This document shows, piece by piece, positions 1 to 6,100 of a stretch of 12,394 nt of DNA. The stretch spans positions 1 through 12,394 of the forward strand of contig JAFZPW010000024.1 in assembly GCA_017552495.1 (NCBI GenBank), given 5' to 3'. How positions within the stretch are numbered: position 1 is the first letter of the stretch; the number at the start of each line of letters is the position of its first letter. Position numbers and translations under genes: made by a program. This DNA comes from Clostridia bacterium. Its GTDB lineage: Bacteria; Bacillota; Clostridia; Oscillospirales; Butyricicoccaceae. The notes under the pieces were generated by a model, which did not search any database, was not told the DNA's origin, and saw only the letters and a program-made list of their open reading frames with translations.

Positions 1-842
1 TCGCCGAAGCCCGGCGCCTTGACAGCCACACAGGTAAAGGTGCCGCGCAGCTTGTTGACGATGAGGGTGGACAGGGCCTCGCCCTCCACATCCTCGGCAA
101 TGATGACCAGCTTCTTGCCGGACTTGACGATGGTCTCCAGCAGAGGCAGGATCTCCTGGATGTTGGAGATCTTCTTATCGGTGATGAGGATGTAGGCGTC
201 GTCGATGACGGCTTCCATCTTCTCGGTATCGGTAATCATATAGGGGGTGATGTAGCCGCGGTCAAACTGCATACCCTCCACGACCTCGGAATAGGTCTCG
301 GCGGTTTTGGACTCTTCCACGGTAATCACGCCGTCGGCAGTGACCTTTTCCATGGCCTCGGCAATCAGCTTGCCGATGGTTTCATCGCCGGAAGAAATGG
401 TGGCCACGCGAGCGATATCGTCGGAGCCGTTGATCTTCTGGCTGTTCTTCTTGATCTCTTCCACAGCCACGGCCACAGCCTTGGCAATGCCCTTTTTCAC
501 CACCATGGGGTTGGCGCCCGCGGTGACGTTCTTCAGGCCCTCGCGGACGAAAGCCTGCGCCAGCAGCGTAGCGGTGGTGGTGCCGTCGCCGGCGATGTCG
601 TTGGTCTTGGTGGCGACCTCCTTCACCAGCTGGGCGCCCATGTTCTCAAAAGCGTCGTCCAGCTCGATATCCCGGGCGATGGTCACGCCGTCGTTGGTGA
701 TGAGGGGCGCGCCGTATTTCTTGTCAAGCACCACGTTGCGACCCTTGGGGCCCATGGTGACCTTGACGGTATTGGCCAGTTGATTGACGCCGCGCTCCAG
801 CGCACGGCGGGCTTCTTCGCCGTAAAGAATTTCTTTGGACAT
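1..842 (-). CDS. groEL: Chaperonin GroEL (Hsp60), N-terminal part, cut by window edge
   Basis: This is the ATP-driven cytosolic folding chamber subunit that works with GroES. About 280 of the usual ~540 codons are present; the gene continues past base 1. The translation starts MSKEILYGEEARRAL and shows the GroEL equatorial ATP-binding signatures: TMGPKGRNV (residues 29-37), the NDGVTIARDI stretch from residue 50, and GDGTTTAT (85-92), whose Asp86 corresponds to the metal/ATP-binding Asp87 of the E. coli protein. The apical domain follows (GMQFDRGYITPYM and the IAEDVEGEAL region). The ATG at 840-842 has a GGAGG ribosome binding site at 852-856. It lies 34 bases after the groES stop, so both genes are expected on one CIRCE-controlled transcript. 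No frameshift or missing key residue is seen. Identification is secure. Confidence 0.98.
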   Translation of the reverse strand, partial: MSKEILYGEEARRALERGVNQLANTVKVTMGPKGRNVVLDKKYGAPLITNDGVTIARDIELDDAFENMGAQLVKEVATKTNDIAGDGTTTATLLAQAFVREGLKNVTAGANPMVVKKGIAKAVAVAVEEIKKNSQKINGSDDIARVATISSGDETIGKLIAEAMEKVTADGVITVEESKTAETYSEVVEGMQFDRGYITPYMITDTEKMEAVIDDAYILITDKKISNIQEILPLLETIVKSGKKLVIIAEDVEGEALSTLIVNKLRGTFTCVAVKAPGFG

Positions 843-876
843 GATAACTTACCTCCGGTTTTGTTGAATGATGTAC

Positions 877-1161
877 TTATTTCACAATGGCCAGAATGTC
901 GCTCTGCTTGACGATGGTATATTCCACGCCCTCCATCTTGACCTCGGTGCCGCTGTATTTGCTGGTGATGACGTGATCCCCCACCTTGACTTCCATCTTG
1001 ACGGGATGTTCGCCGTCCTTGATGCCGGGGCCAACGGCCACAACCTCGGCCACCTGGGGCTTTTCCTTGGCCGATCCGGTCAGGATAATGCCGCTGGCGG
1101 TGGTTTCCTCCGCCTCAACCATCTTTACCACAACTCTGTCCTGCAAAGGCATCAGTTTCAT
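877..1161 (-). CDS. groES: Co-chaperonin GroES (Hsp10)
   Basis: The 94-residue product is the heptameric lid of the GroEL chamber. It starts MKLMPLQDRVVVKMVEAEE and contains the mobile-loop region (EETTASGIIL, about residues 18-27), the VAVGPGIKDG segment and the GDHVITSKYSGTEVK strand, all typical of bacterial GroES. The open frame extends 12 codons further upstream, but the start at 1159-1161 gives the usual family N-terminus and has an AGAGG ribosome binding site just upstream, so the shorter form is chosen. The longer frame would run towards the CIRCE operator. It is the first gene of the groES-groEL operon. Length and motifs are standard. Confidence 0.97.
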   Translation of the reverse strand: MKLMPLQDRVVVKMVEAEETTASGIILTGSAKEKPQVAEVVAVGPGIKDGEHPVKMEVKVGDHVITSKYSGTEVKMEGVEYTIVKQSDILAIVK

Positions 1162-1186
1162 ATTCGCAAACCTCTTTTCTGTTTTT

Positions 1187-1213
1187 TTAGCACTCAATTT
1201 GAACGAGTGCTAA
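1187..1213. promoter_or_regulatory. CIRCE operator (HrcA binding site)
   Basis: The perfect inverted repeat TTAGCACTC - 9 bases - GAGTGCTAA matches the CIRCE consensus exactly. It lies between the groES promoter and the groES start, in the transcribed leader. CIRCE is known to bind the HrcA repressor, which is itself kept active by GroEL, so groES-groEL is inferred to be derepressed on heat or misfolding stress. The hrcA gene is not in this window. Confidence 0.97.
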
Positions 1214-1225
1214 CACTTTGTCTCT

Positions 1226-1253
1226 ATCATACCATGATTTACCGGAATTTCAA
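1226..1253 (-). promoter_or_regulatory. Sigma-A-type promoter of groES-groEL
   Basis: On the minus strand a TTGAAA -35 box (1248-1253) is separated by 16 bases from a TATGAT -10 box (1226-1231). The CIRCE operator begins 12 bases downstream of the -10 box, the usual arrangement for HrcA-repressed heat-shock operons. This is a call by eye. Confidence 0.75.
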
Positions 1254-1285
1254 CCCCTTTTGGGAAGAAATTGGACAAAAATTTT

Positions 1286-1320
1286 AAAAAAAATTTGTGA
1301 ACGCTCGACAATTGCCGTTC
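1286..1320 (-). terminator. Weak intrinsic terminator after alr-like 1
   Basis: On the minus strand, 33 bases after the racemase stop, GAACG (1316-1320) can pair with CGTTC (1299-1303) across a 12-base loop. A run of eight T (1286-1293) follows after a 5-base gap. The stem is short and the gap is unusual, so termination may be inefficient and some readthrough into groES is possible. Confidence 0.4.
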
Positions 1321-1353
1321 AATTCTGCCAGAAAGGGTGCTGGTTTTTCCGTT

Positions 1354-2490
1354 TCAATACCGATAGATCCGTTTGACTCGTTTGGTGAGCAGGCACATGG
1401 GATAGCTGAGATTCTGTCCGGTGAACGTTTGCAGCCGCGCCAGAGGCAACAGCGTCCCGCCGAGGGTGTGGCCAAAGATGGTGGCCGTGTCGCCAATGGC
1501 CGCACCGGGAATGTCCGTGACATCTACCATGGTCTGATCCATGGAGGTCGCCAGATAGGGCGCGGGCTTTTCCCGGATGAGCAGATATCCGCTCCCCTGT
1601 CCCATGGGGCGAAACAGTCCGTCGGCATAGCCCACGTCCACGGTGGCGATGATCCGGTCGGTCTGCGCCGTATAATGATTGCAATAGCCGCAGCTCTCGC
1701 CCGCGGGCAGACGGTGGACGTTGGTAACAAAGGCCCGCCACGAGATCCCCTCTTCCACGCCCAGCCAGTTGGTGCCGTCATCCATGGAATCATAGCCCAT
1801 ATACAGGCTGCCGGGGCGCACATGGGTGGAGATGGCGTCTTCCCGGAACCAGGAGGTGGCTCCAGTGTTGCAACAATGGATATACCGGGGCGCAAAGCCC
1901 GCCGAACGTACTTGCTCCACCGCCCGGACAAAGGCGGCATAAGCTGCCGGCGTCTGGGGATCGCCGGTATAGGTGGCGTTGACAAAATGCGTAAAGACGC
2001 CTGCCGCCTCCACATGGGGCAGGACTTTCAAAAGGGCAAGGAATTCCTCCAGCGGCGCGCCGGGGCGGACGCCAACGCGGTTCATGCCGGTGTCGATCTT
2101 GATCTGCACCATGGCCTTTACGCCCTGCGCCGCGGCGGCCCGCTCGACCGCAAGGGCGTTTTCCCGGCAAAACACCGGCAGCATCAGGCGATTTTCCACC
2201 GCATAAGGCACAGCGTGCTCCGGCGCGGGACCCAGAAGCATAATATCGGGCGACGAAAAACCCGCATCCCGCAGTGCCAGCCCCTCGCAGGTCTGAGCCA
2301 CAGCCAGCACCTTCGCCCCCATATGATGCACCGCAAAATCTGCCAGCGCCGCAAGGCCGATGCCGTAACCGTCGGCCTTCATCACGGGGATGATCTCCCG
2401 TTTTCCGGCGGCGGCCCGCACCTTGTGCCAGTTCTCCTTCATTTTTCCGAAATCCACTTCCAGATACGAATGATACGGTCCGATCTCCAT
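1354..2490 (-). CDS. Alanine racemase-family PLP enzyme, divergent copy
   Basis: A 378-residue fold-type-III PLP protein, the right length for alanine racemase, which interconverts L- and D-alanine for peptidoglycan. The PLP-binding lysine is Lys38 in VMKADGYG. The second catalytic residue, Tyr269, lies in SCGYCNHYTA. VRPG keeps the pyridine-nitrogen Arg, and DTGMNRVGV, VGYADG and MDQ (317-319) are present. Several normally constant positions differ: the usual ANSA-type motif is CNTGA, the residues before MDQ read ATS rather than GN/GR-x-C, and the C-terminal NYE motif is SYP. Substrate preference could therefore differ (alanine, serine or another amino acid); this is inference. The ATG at 2488-2490 has AAAGGAG upstream. 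It is transcribed away from a second racemase gene at 2663. Confidence 0.88.
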   Translation of the reverse strand: MEIGPYHSYLEVDFGKMKENWHKVRAAAGKREIIPVMKADGYGIGLAALADFAVHHMGAKVLAVAQTCEGLALRDAGFSSPDIMLLGPAPEHAVPYAVENRLMLPVFCRENALAVERAAAAQGVKAMVQIKIDTGMNRVGVRPGAPLEEFLALLKVLPHVEAAGVFTHFVNATYTGDPQTPAAYAAFVRAVEQVRSAGFAPRYIHCCNTGATSWFREDAISTHVRPGSLYMGYDSMDDGTNWLGVEEGISWRAFVTNVHRLPAGESCGYCNHYTAQTDRIIATVDVGYADGLFRPMGQGSGYLLIREKPAPYLATSMDQTMVDVTDIPGAAIGDTATIFGHTLGGTLLPLARLQTFTGQNLSYPMCLLTKRVKRIYRY

Positions 2491-2526
2491 ACAGCGTCTC
2501 CTTTCCGGTGTTTTGCTTCTCTTTCA

Positions 2527-2555
2527 AGATTACTCCGTTTTTTTCATTTTTTCAA
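2527..2555 (-). promoter_or_regulatory. Putative promoter of alr-like 1
   Basis: On the minus strand TTGAAA (2550-2555), a 17-base spacer and TAATCT (2527-2532) precede the start codon by about 37 bases. The -10 box is imperfect. Surrounding A/T tracts favour promoter activity. Confidence 0.5.
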
Positions 2556-2592
2556 CATATATAAAAAAATGGAAAAAAGCGGGGATTAGGGG

Positions 2593-2621
2593 TTGAATCG
2601 GCGAAAGAAAAAGACTATAAT
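2593..2621 (+). promoter_or_regulatory. Promoter of alr 2
   Basis: TTGAAT (2593-2598), exactly 17 bases, then a consensus TATAAT (2616-2621), 41 bases before the alr 2 start codon. This is the better of the two divergent racemase promoters. It lies about 38 bases from the -35 box of the opposite promoter, so a shared regulator could act on both. Confidence 0.8.
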
Positions 2622-2662
2622 AAATTGTCAAGCAAACCTCCTTGAAAGGAAGGAACGGAAGG

Positions 2663-3802
2663 ATGTATCAGGAAGCACTTCGCCCCGCCTGGGCCGAAAT
2701 TGATCTTCGCAATTTTGACTACAATGTGAAAAGCATTATTCAAAAAGTCGGAAAAGACCGCCAGATCATCGGCGTCATCAAGGCCGACGCCTACGGTCAC
2801 GGCGCCATAGCGTGCGCGCAGGTTCTGCGGGACAACGGATGCAGAATCTTTGCCATCGCCACGCTGCATGAAGCCATCGCCCTGCGGGAGGCCGGGGCAA
2901 AGGAAGAGATCATCTGCCTCGGTCTGACTCCCGATCTGTACGCCGACACCGTGGTGAAATACCAGATCACCGCCGTCACCTGCTCGGAACAAAACGCCTG
3001 CGCCATCTCCCGCGAGGCTGTGCGCCAAGGGAAACAGGCCTCCGTCCTCATCGCGGTGGACACCGGCATGGGCCGCATCGGTTATCAGGCCGAAGAGGTG
3101 GATCGGGCCGCGAAGGAGATCACCGCCATGGAACAAATGCCCAATCTCACCGTCAAGGGCATGTTCTCTCATATGAGCTCCGCCGACTGCATCGACAAGG
3201 CCTATGCCATGTTCCAGGCCAATCGCTACAAGGCCTTCTATGAGGGCGTTGCCGCCCGGGGCGTCAAGCTGCCCTTCCGCACGTTTGCCAACTCGGCCTC
3301 TATCATGGAAATCCCTGATGTTTATTACGACGCCGTCCGTCCGGGCATCATCCTGTACGGCTGCTATCCCTCCGACGAGATGCGGCGGGAAGAACTGGAC
3401 ATTCGCCCCGTGATGAGCGTCAAGGCCAGCATCGTTCATCTTAAGGATGTGCCCGCCGGCTTTTCCGTGGGCTACGGCCGCAAATACATTTCCCAAAGGC
3501 CCGCCAAAATCGCCACCATCGCGCTGGGCTATGCCGACGGCTATCCCCGCCCCTATTCGTCTCAGGCAAAGGTCATCGTCAACGGCGTCCTCTGCCCCAT
3601 CGCGGGTAACATCTGCATGGATCAGTGCATGATCGACGTGACCGCCGCGCCCGACGTGAAACTGGGGGACGAGGTCATCGTCATGGGCTCCGACGGCAAA
3701 TTAAGCGTCACCGCCGACGATATCGCCCGCGCCACCGGCACCATCAACTACGAGATCACCTGCGCCTTCGGCCAGCGGCTGCCCAAGGTTTTTATCAGGT
3801 AG
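2663..3802 (+). CDS. alr: Alanine racemase
   Basis: A 379-residue PLP enzyme that supplies D-alanine for cell-wall synthesis. All landmarks of canonical alanine racemase are present: PLP lysine Lys40 in VIKADAYGHG, DTGMGRIGY from residue 133, the FANSAS motif, VRPGIILYG with the PLP-binding Arg, the catalytic Tyr271 in VGYGRKY, LGYADGYPR, GNICMDQ (Met319-Asp320) and the C-terminal INYEITC. An in-frame TTG occurs at 2642, but the ATG at 2663 is preferred: it gives the usual N-terminus (a short lead then RPAWAEIDL) and has purine-rich AAGGAAGG and GGAAGG sequences upstream. It is divergent from the alr-like gene on its left. No terminator follows closely; the first strong one is at 4085, past the structured region. 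Confidence 0.95.
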   Translation: MYQEALRPAWAEIDLRNFDYNVKSIIQKVGKDRQIIGVIKADAYGHGAIACAQVLRDNGCRIFAIATLHEAIALREAGAKEEIICLGLTPDLYADTVVKYQITAVTCSEQNACAISREAVRQGKQASVLIAVDTGMGRIGYQAEEVDRAAKEITAMEQMPNLTVKGMFSHMSSADCIDKAYAMFQANRYKAFYEGVAARGVKLPFRTFANSASIMEIPDVYYDAVRPGIILYGCYPSDEMRREELDIRPVMSVKASIVHLKDVPAGFSVGYGRKYISQRPAKIATIALGYADGYPRPYSSQAKVIVNGVLCPIAGNICMDQCMIDVTAAPDVKLGDEVIVMGSDGKLSVTADDIARATGTINYEITCAFGQRLPKVFIR

Positions 3803-3850
3803 GCGAAAGTTACCCATACAAGTCAAACTCCGTCGGCTGCGTTTTGCGAT

Positions 3851-3870
3851 TCCCATTCTCTCCCATTCTC
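3851..3870. repeat. Perfect tandem duplication of a 10-mer
   Basis: TCCCATTCTC occurs twice in a row. It lies 48 bases after the alr stop, just before a TATTAT box (3873-3878) that could be a -10 element without a good -35. Its meaning is unclear; it may only be slippage. Confidence 0.6.
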
Positions 3871-3912
3871 AGTATTATGATTCGCTTTTCTGTAACGCAT
3901 GCTTGAAAATCG

Positions 3913-4062
3913 GCGCATGATCGGATGCGCTCACCGTGTCACGGCATCCATGCCGCTACCTTAACGCCATATTCCGGAAGCGATAAAACGCCGCCCGCTT
4001 CAGAGAACGCTCTGAAGACACCCACCGCCATGAAGTCCATGCTTTATGGCAGGCCGATGCCT
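3913..4062 (+). ncRNA. Hairpin-rich RNA leader or 3' UTR, unknown class
   Basis: This stretch between alr and the first small gene has no convincing coding frame but holds a series of compact hairpins. GCGCAT/ATGCGC is at 3913-3930. CCGT/ACGG is at 3934-3944 and overlaps GGCA/TGCC at 3943-3954. An 8-bp perfect stem CTTCAGAG/CTCTGAAG with an AACG loop is at 3998-4017. A 9-bp stem with one G-U pair (GCCATGAAG/CTTTATGGC, loop TCCATG) is at 4027-4050, followed directly by AGGC-CGAT-GCCT at 4051-4062. The series feeds into an attenuator-like terminator. I could not match it to the consensus of common riboswitches (TPP, SAM, cobalamin, c-di-GMP I/II, guanidine, T-box). It could be the leader of the glycosyltransferase operon, a free small RNA, or a structured tail of the alr message. 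Confidence 0.45.
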
Positions 4063-4063
4063 G

Positions 4064-4118
4064 GAAGGAGTTCTTTGTACATTCCGCTCCTTCGGTTTCC
4101 CGAAGGAGCGTTTTGTTT
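4064..4118 (+). terminator. Strong intrinsic terminator with possible antiterminator arm
   Basis: CGCTCCTTCGG (4085-4095), a TTTC loop and CCGAAGGAGCG (4100-4110) form a perfect 11-bp stem followed by TTTTGTTT, a textbook terminator. In addition GAAGGAG at 4064-4070 repeats seven bases of the 3' arm and can pair with CTCCTTC (4087-4093) in the 5' arm. This would prevent the terminator, as in transcription attenuators. The terminator is certain by inspection; the switching role is inference. Confidence 0.9.
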
Positions 4119-4204
4119 GAATCTGCATCTGTCTGTTGAAACGCTCTGCTCCGCTCAGGTCAAAGCACTTGCTGGTGCTGCATCTGATTCAAAACCGTTT
4201 CAAC
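4116..4204 (+). other. Two interleaved inverted repeats in the 5' region of the GT operon
   Basis: TTTGAATC (4116-4123) is complementary to GATTCAAA (4186-4193). GTTGAAACG (4135-4143) is complementary to CGTTTCAAC (4196-4204), a perfect 9-bp match. The arms are in the order a-b-a'-b', so the two stems would form a pseudoknot or be mutually exclusive. A small hairpin AGCAC/GTGCT lies between them. The sequence ends 40 bases before the first small gene, so it may shape translation initiation. No convincing promoter was found in this stretch. Confidence 0.5.
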
Positions 4205-4244
4205 GACAAGATACCCAAGAAAAAGATAGAAGGTGGATATTGAA

Positions 4245-4391
4245 ATGGATCGGACGTTTATTATCGAAACAATTAAAACCACACCGCTGATTACAAACGG
4301 CATATCGCTTGCCGCAGGGTTGATGCTCTGGTGTCTGCTGCGCAGAGACCGACGCCGAAATGCGTGCTGCGGCAACAAGATTTCGGAATAA
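4245..4391 (+). CDS. Small single-pass membrane protein, 48 residues
   Basis: An unrecognised short gene. It begins MDRTFIIETIKTTPL and has one hydrophobic stretch at about residues 16-32 (LITNGISLAAGLMLWCL), followed by an Arg-rich tail (RRDRRR) with a Cys pair. By the positive-inside rule the C-terminus would face the cytoplasm. AAGGTGG lies 8 bases before the ATG. The next gene starts 4 bases after its stop and the glycosyltransferase soon after that, so the three form a compact operon. Coding status is supported by the ribosome binding site, the tight packing and the membrane-protein layout, not by homology. A role as partner of the glycosyltransferase is inference. Confidence 0.6.
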   Translation: MDRTFIIETIKTTPLITNGISLAAGLMLWCLLRRDRRRNACCGNKISE

Positions 4392-4395
4392 AGCC

Positions 4396-4593
4396 ATGCT
4401 TAAAGAACTGTTTCACTTTATTGCGGCGATCTTTACCGGGCAGTTTGATGCCATATTTTCTGTCAGCGCATGCACGTATGCCTCTCTGATCGGTATCCTG
4501 CTTTTTTGCGTCAGCTATCTGACGCATTCCAAACGGCACAAAAGCCGCCGGAATACCGCCAGAAGAGCCGATGACGAAAGGAGCTCTGAATAA
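4396..4593 (+). CDS. Small single-pass membrane protein, 65 residues
   Basis: An unrecognised short gene starting MLKELFHFIAAIFTGQFDAI. A hydrophobic helix at about residues 27-44 (CTYASLIGILLFCVSYL) is followed by a strongly basic tail (KRHKSRRNTARR) and an acidic end. The first 15 residues look amphipathic. An earlier in-frame ATG at 4360 would add 12 residues and overlap the preceding gene; neither start has a clear ribosome binding site. The ATG at 4396, 4 bases after the previous stop, is chosen because it suits translational coupling. Its stop is one base before the glycosyltransferase ATG. Small membrane partners are known for some processive glycosyltransferases (PgaD, IcaD), but no sequence similarity is claimed. 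Confidence 0.6.
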   Translation: MLKELFHFIAAIFTGQFDAIFSVSACTYASLIGILLFCVSYLTHSKRHKSRRNTARRADDERSSE

Positions 4594-4594
4594 T

Positions 4595-5920
4595 ATGGAA
4601 ACGCTGGCCTCCGTATGTTTTGTACTCCTTTATTTCACAATGGGGCTCTATTTCATCGAAGTAATGCTGCTGACGCTGTTCCCAAAAATCGAATTGTGTC
4701 AGGACATCCCGTACACGAAGCATTCGAAAATTACTTTTTTTATCGTTATCCCCTGTCTGAACGAAGAAGGGGTCATAGGAAAAACCGTAAAACGGATGCT
4801 TGATCTGGACGTGCCGGGCGTCCGGCTGATTGTTATCGACGATCATTCTTCCGACGGCACAATTGCGGCGCTGGAGGCGGTAGCGTGTGCGGTACATATC
4901 AATGCCGACACGATCAATCTCGACGCATATCGCGGAGAACGGCTGATTCTGCTGAAACGGCGTTTGCCTGAAGCGCAAAAAGGAAAAGGCGCAGCCTTAA
5001 ACAACGCCTATTCCCTGATAAGCAGAATTATCTCCTCGGAAGACCTTGATCCGAACAAATGCGTCGTAAGCGTCTTTGACGCAGATGTGCAAATCAATGC
5101 CAGAATGCTGGAACGCGTGGCTGTAATCATGTCAAACAGGCCGGAGATCGGCATGGTGCAAAGTCGGGTCCGTATCGATGCTCATACGCGAAATTTCTTT
5201 CTGGCCAGAATGCAAGATTTTGAATTTTTTATTCAGATCAACCGTCAGCAGAATATGCGTGAATACATGAGCACAGTCGCAGCCGCAGGAAACGGCCAGT
5301 TCAATAGGTTTTCCGCAATAGACCCGCATCTTCCGTGGACAGCCTGCCTACTGGAGGACTTTGATTTCAGTACGAGGCTGCTCCTCAAGGGCTGGCACAC
5401 AAGTTTGCTTCAATCCGAATGGGTATACCAGCAGGGCGTCCTCGATTACCGCGCCTTTCTCAAACAGCGCGCCCGCTGGTGCCAAGGCGGCATACAGTGC
5501 TTTCATTTTTTCCAAGATATTTGGCATTCTTCCCATTTGCCGTTGTCCGGCAAACTCGAACTCACCTTTTTCCTGTTTTGCTCCTGTGTTACGATGCTTT
5601 CGCTGATCGCGCTTGCACTTTGCGCGATTGCATGCATCTATTTTGCACTGGTACGAGAAAATTTGACCGCACAAATGTTTATGCCCTTCTCCACTGGCAA
5701 ACTCTATGCCGCGTTCATAACAATTCTATTTTTCGCTTTCAGTCCCGGCTTGCTCTACGGCATTTGGTATTACAAAGATGCAAAAGATGAAAATCTTTTG
5801 ATCTGTGTTCTTACAGGATTGTTCAATCCCATCTATAATATGTTGCAGGCACCCGCTGTCATTATCGCCATCTTCCGTCAGTTGACTGGAAAACGAAACT
5901 GGATAAAAACCAAACACTAA
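4595..5920 (+). CDS. Processive family-2 membrane glycosyltransferase
   Basis: A 441-residue membrane GT2 enzyme that transfers sugar from a nucleotide-sugar donor at the inner face of the membrane. One N-terminal helix (about 5-29) precedes the catalytic domain: IPCLNEE (52-58), VIDDHSSDGT (80-89), the metal-binding FDADV (Asp162, Asp164), LEDFD (Glu254-Asp255, the catalytic-base region) and QRARW (291-295), the QxxRW signature of processive synthases such as PgaC/IcaA, hyaluronan and cellulose synthases. Three or four C-terminal helices follow (about 323-353, 370-393, 400-427). Length and layout resemble poly-GlcNAc synthase PgaC, but the donor sugar cannot be read from the sequence. The ATG at 4595, with AAAGGAG 11 bases upstream, is preferred over 4571, which overlaps the preceding gene. 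Base composition is more AT-rich than its neighbours, suggesting a different origin. Confidence 0.9.
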   Translation: METLASVCFVLLYFTMGLYFIEVMLLTLFPKIELCQDIPYTKHSKITFFIVIPCLNEEGVIGKTVKRMLDLDVPGVRLIVIDDHSSDGTIAALEAVACAVHINADTINLDAYRGERLILLKRRLPEAQKGKGAALNNAYSLISRIISSEDLDPNKCVVSVFDADVQINARMLERVAVIMSNRPEIGMVQSRVRIDAHTRNFFLARMQDFEFFIQINRQQNMREYMSTVAAAGNGQFNRFSAIDPHLPWTACLLEDFDFSTRLLLKGWHTSLLQSEWVYQQGVLDYRAFLKQRARWCQGGIQCFHFFQDIWHSSHLPLSGKLELTFFLFCSCVTMLSLIALALCAIACIYFALVRENLTAQMFMPFSTGKLYAAFITILFFAFSPGLLYGIWYYKDAKDENLLICVLTGLFNPIYNMLQAPAVIIAIFRQLTGKRNWIKTKH

Positions 5921-6074
5921 TTGTATTCATTGTAATAATTTTTCGCCTTCTACGGTCTCGAATGCAGAAACACGTATTCTGTGATTACAAAACAACCAAA
6001 AAGATGCTCTGTTTCTGATATGCCGACCATTTCATTATTTCTTCTGTTTTATTTGCTTAAATAAGCATCGTTTT
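5921..6074. other. AT-rich intergenic stretch, no gene seen
   Basis: This gap between convergent genes is distinctly AT-rich compared with the rest of the window. No open frame with a ribosome binding site, no RNA gene and no clear promoter is visible. A small TGCTT/AAGCA hairpin lies near its right end (6054-6067). It marks the right edge of the compositionally different cassette. Confidence 0.5.
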
Positions 6075-6100
6075 ATGAAGTGGGAATTTTCCCACTTCAT
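6075..6100. terminator. 26-bp perfect palindrome, possible bidirectional terminator
   Basis: ATGAAGTGGGAA and TTCCCACTTCAT flank two T: a 12-bp perfect inverted repeat, or a 10-bp stem with a 6-base loop. It sits between the convergent glycosyltransferase and the 6097-6660 gene and includes the stop codon of the latter. No proper U-run follows on either strand, so it may act as a transcript end or processing hairpin, or be a protein-binding or insertion-end sequence. Confidence 0.45.

Noticed and set aside
877..1197. Longer GroES form with 12 extra N-terminal residues
   Set aside because: The extension is atypical for GroES, and the internal ATG has the ribosome binding site and the conserved MKL start.
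1297..2589. Long plus-strand open frame of 430 codons
   Set aside because: Lies antisense to the alr-like 1 gene; the product is His/Gly/Arg-rich with no family motif, and the minus-strand frame has all alanine racemase signatures.
2615..3496. Minus-strand open frame of 293 codons
   Set aside because: Antisense to the canonical alr 2; low-complexity His/Gly/Asp-rich product, no ribosome binding site.
3803..4118. Known riboswitch (c-di-GMP, cobalamin, SAM, TPP, guanidine, T-box), 6S, SRP or tmRNA
   Set aside because: None of the conserved core sequences I know for these RNAs could be found, so no class is assigned.
3925..4290. Plus-strand open frame of 121 codons across the structured region
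   Set aside because: It runs through the strong terminator and several hairpins, has no ribosome binding site and an unlikely composition. It also overlaps the better supported 48-codon gene.
4571..4594. Upstream ATG extending the glycosyltransferase by 8 residues
   Set aside because: It overlaps the preceding small gene and contains the AAAGGAG that serves the ATG at 4595.
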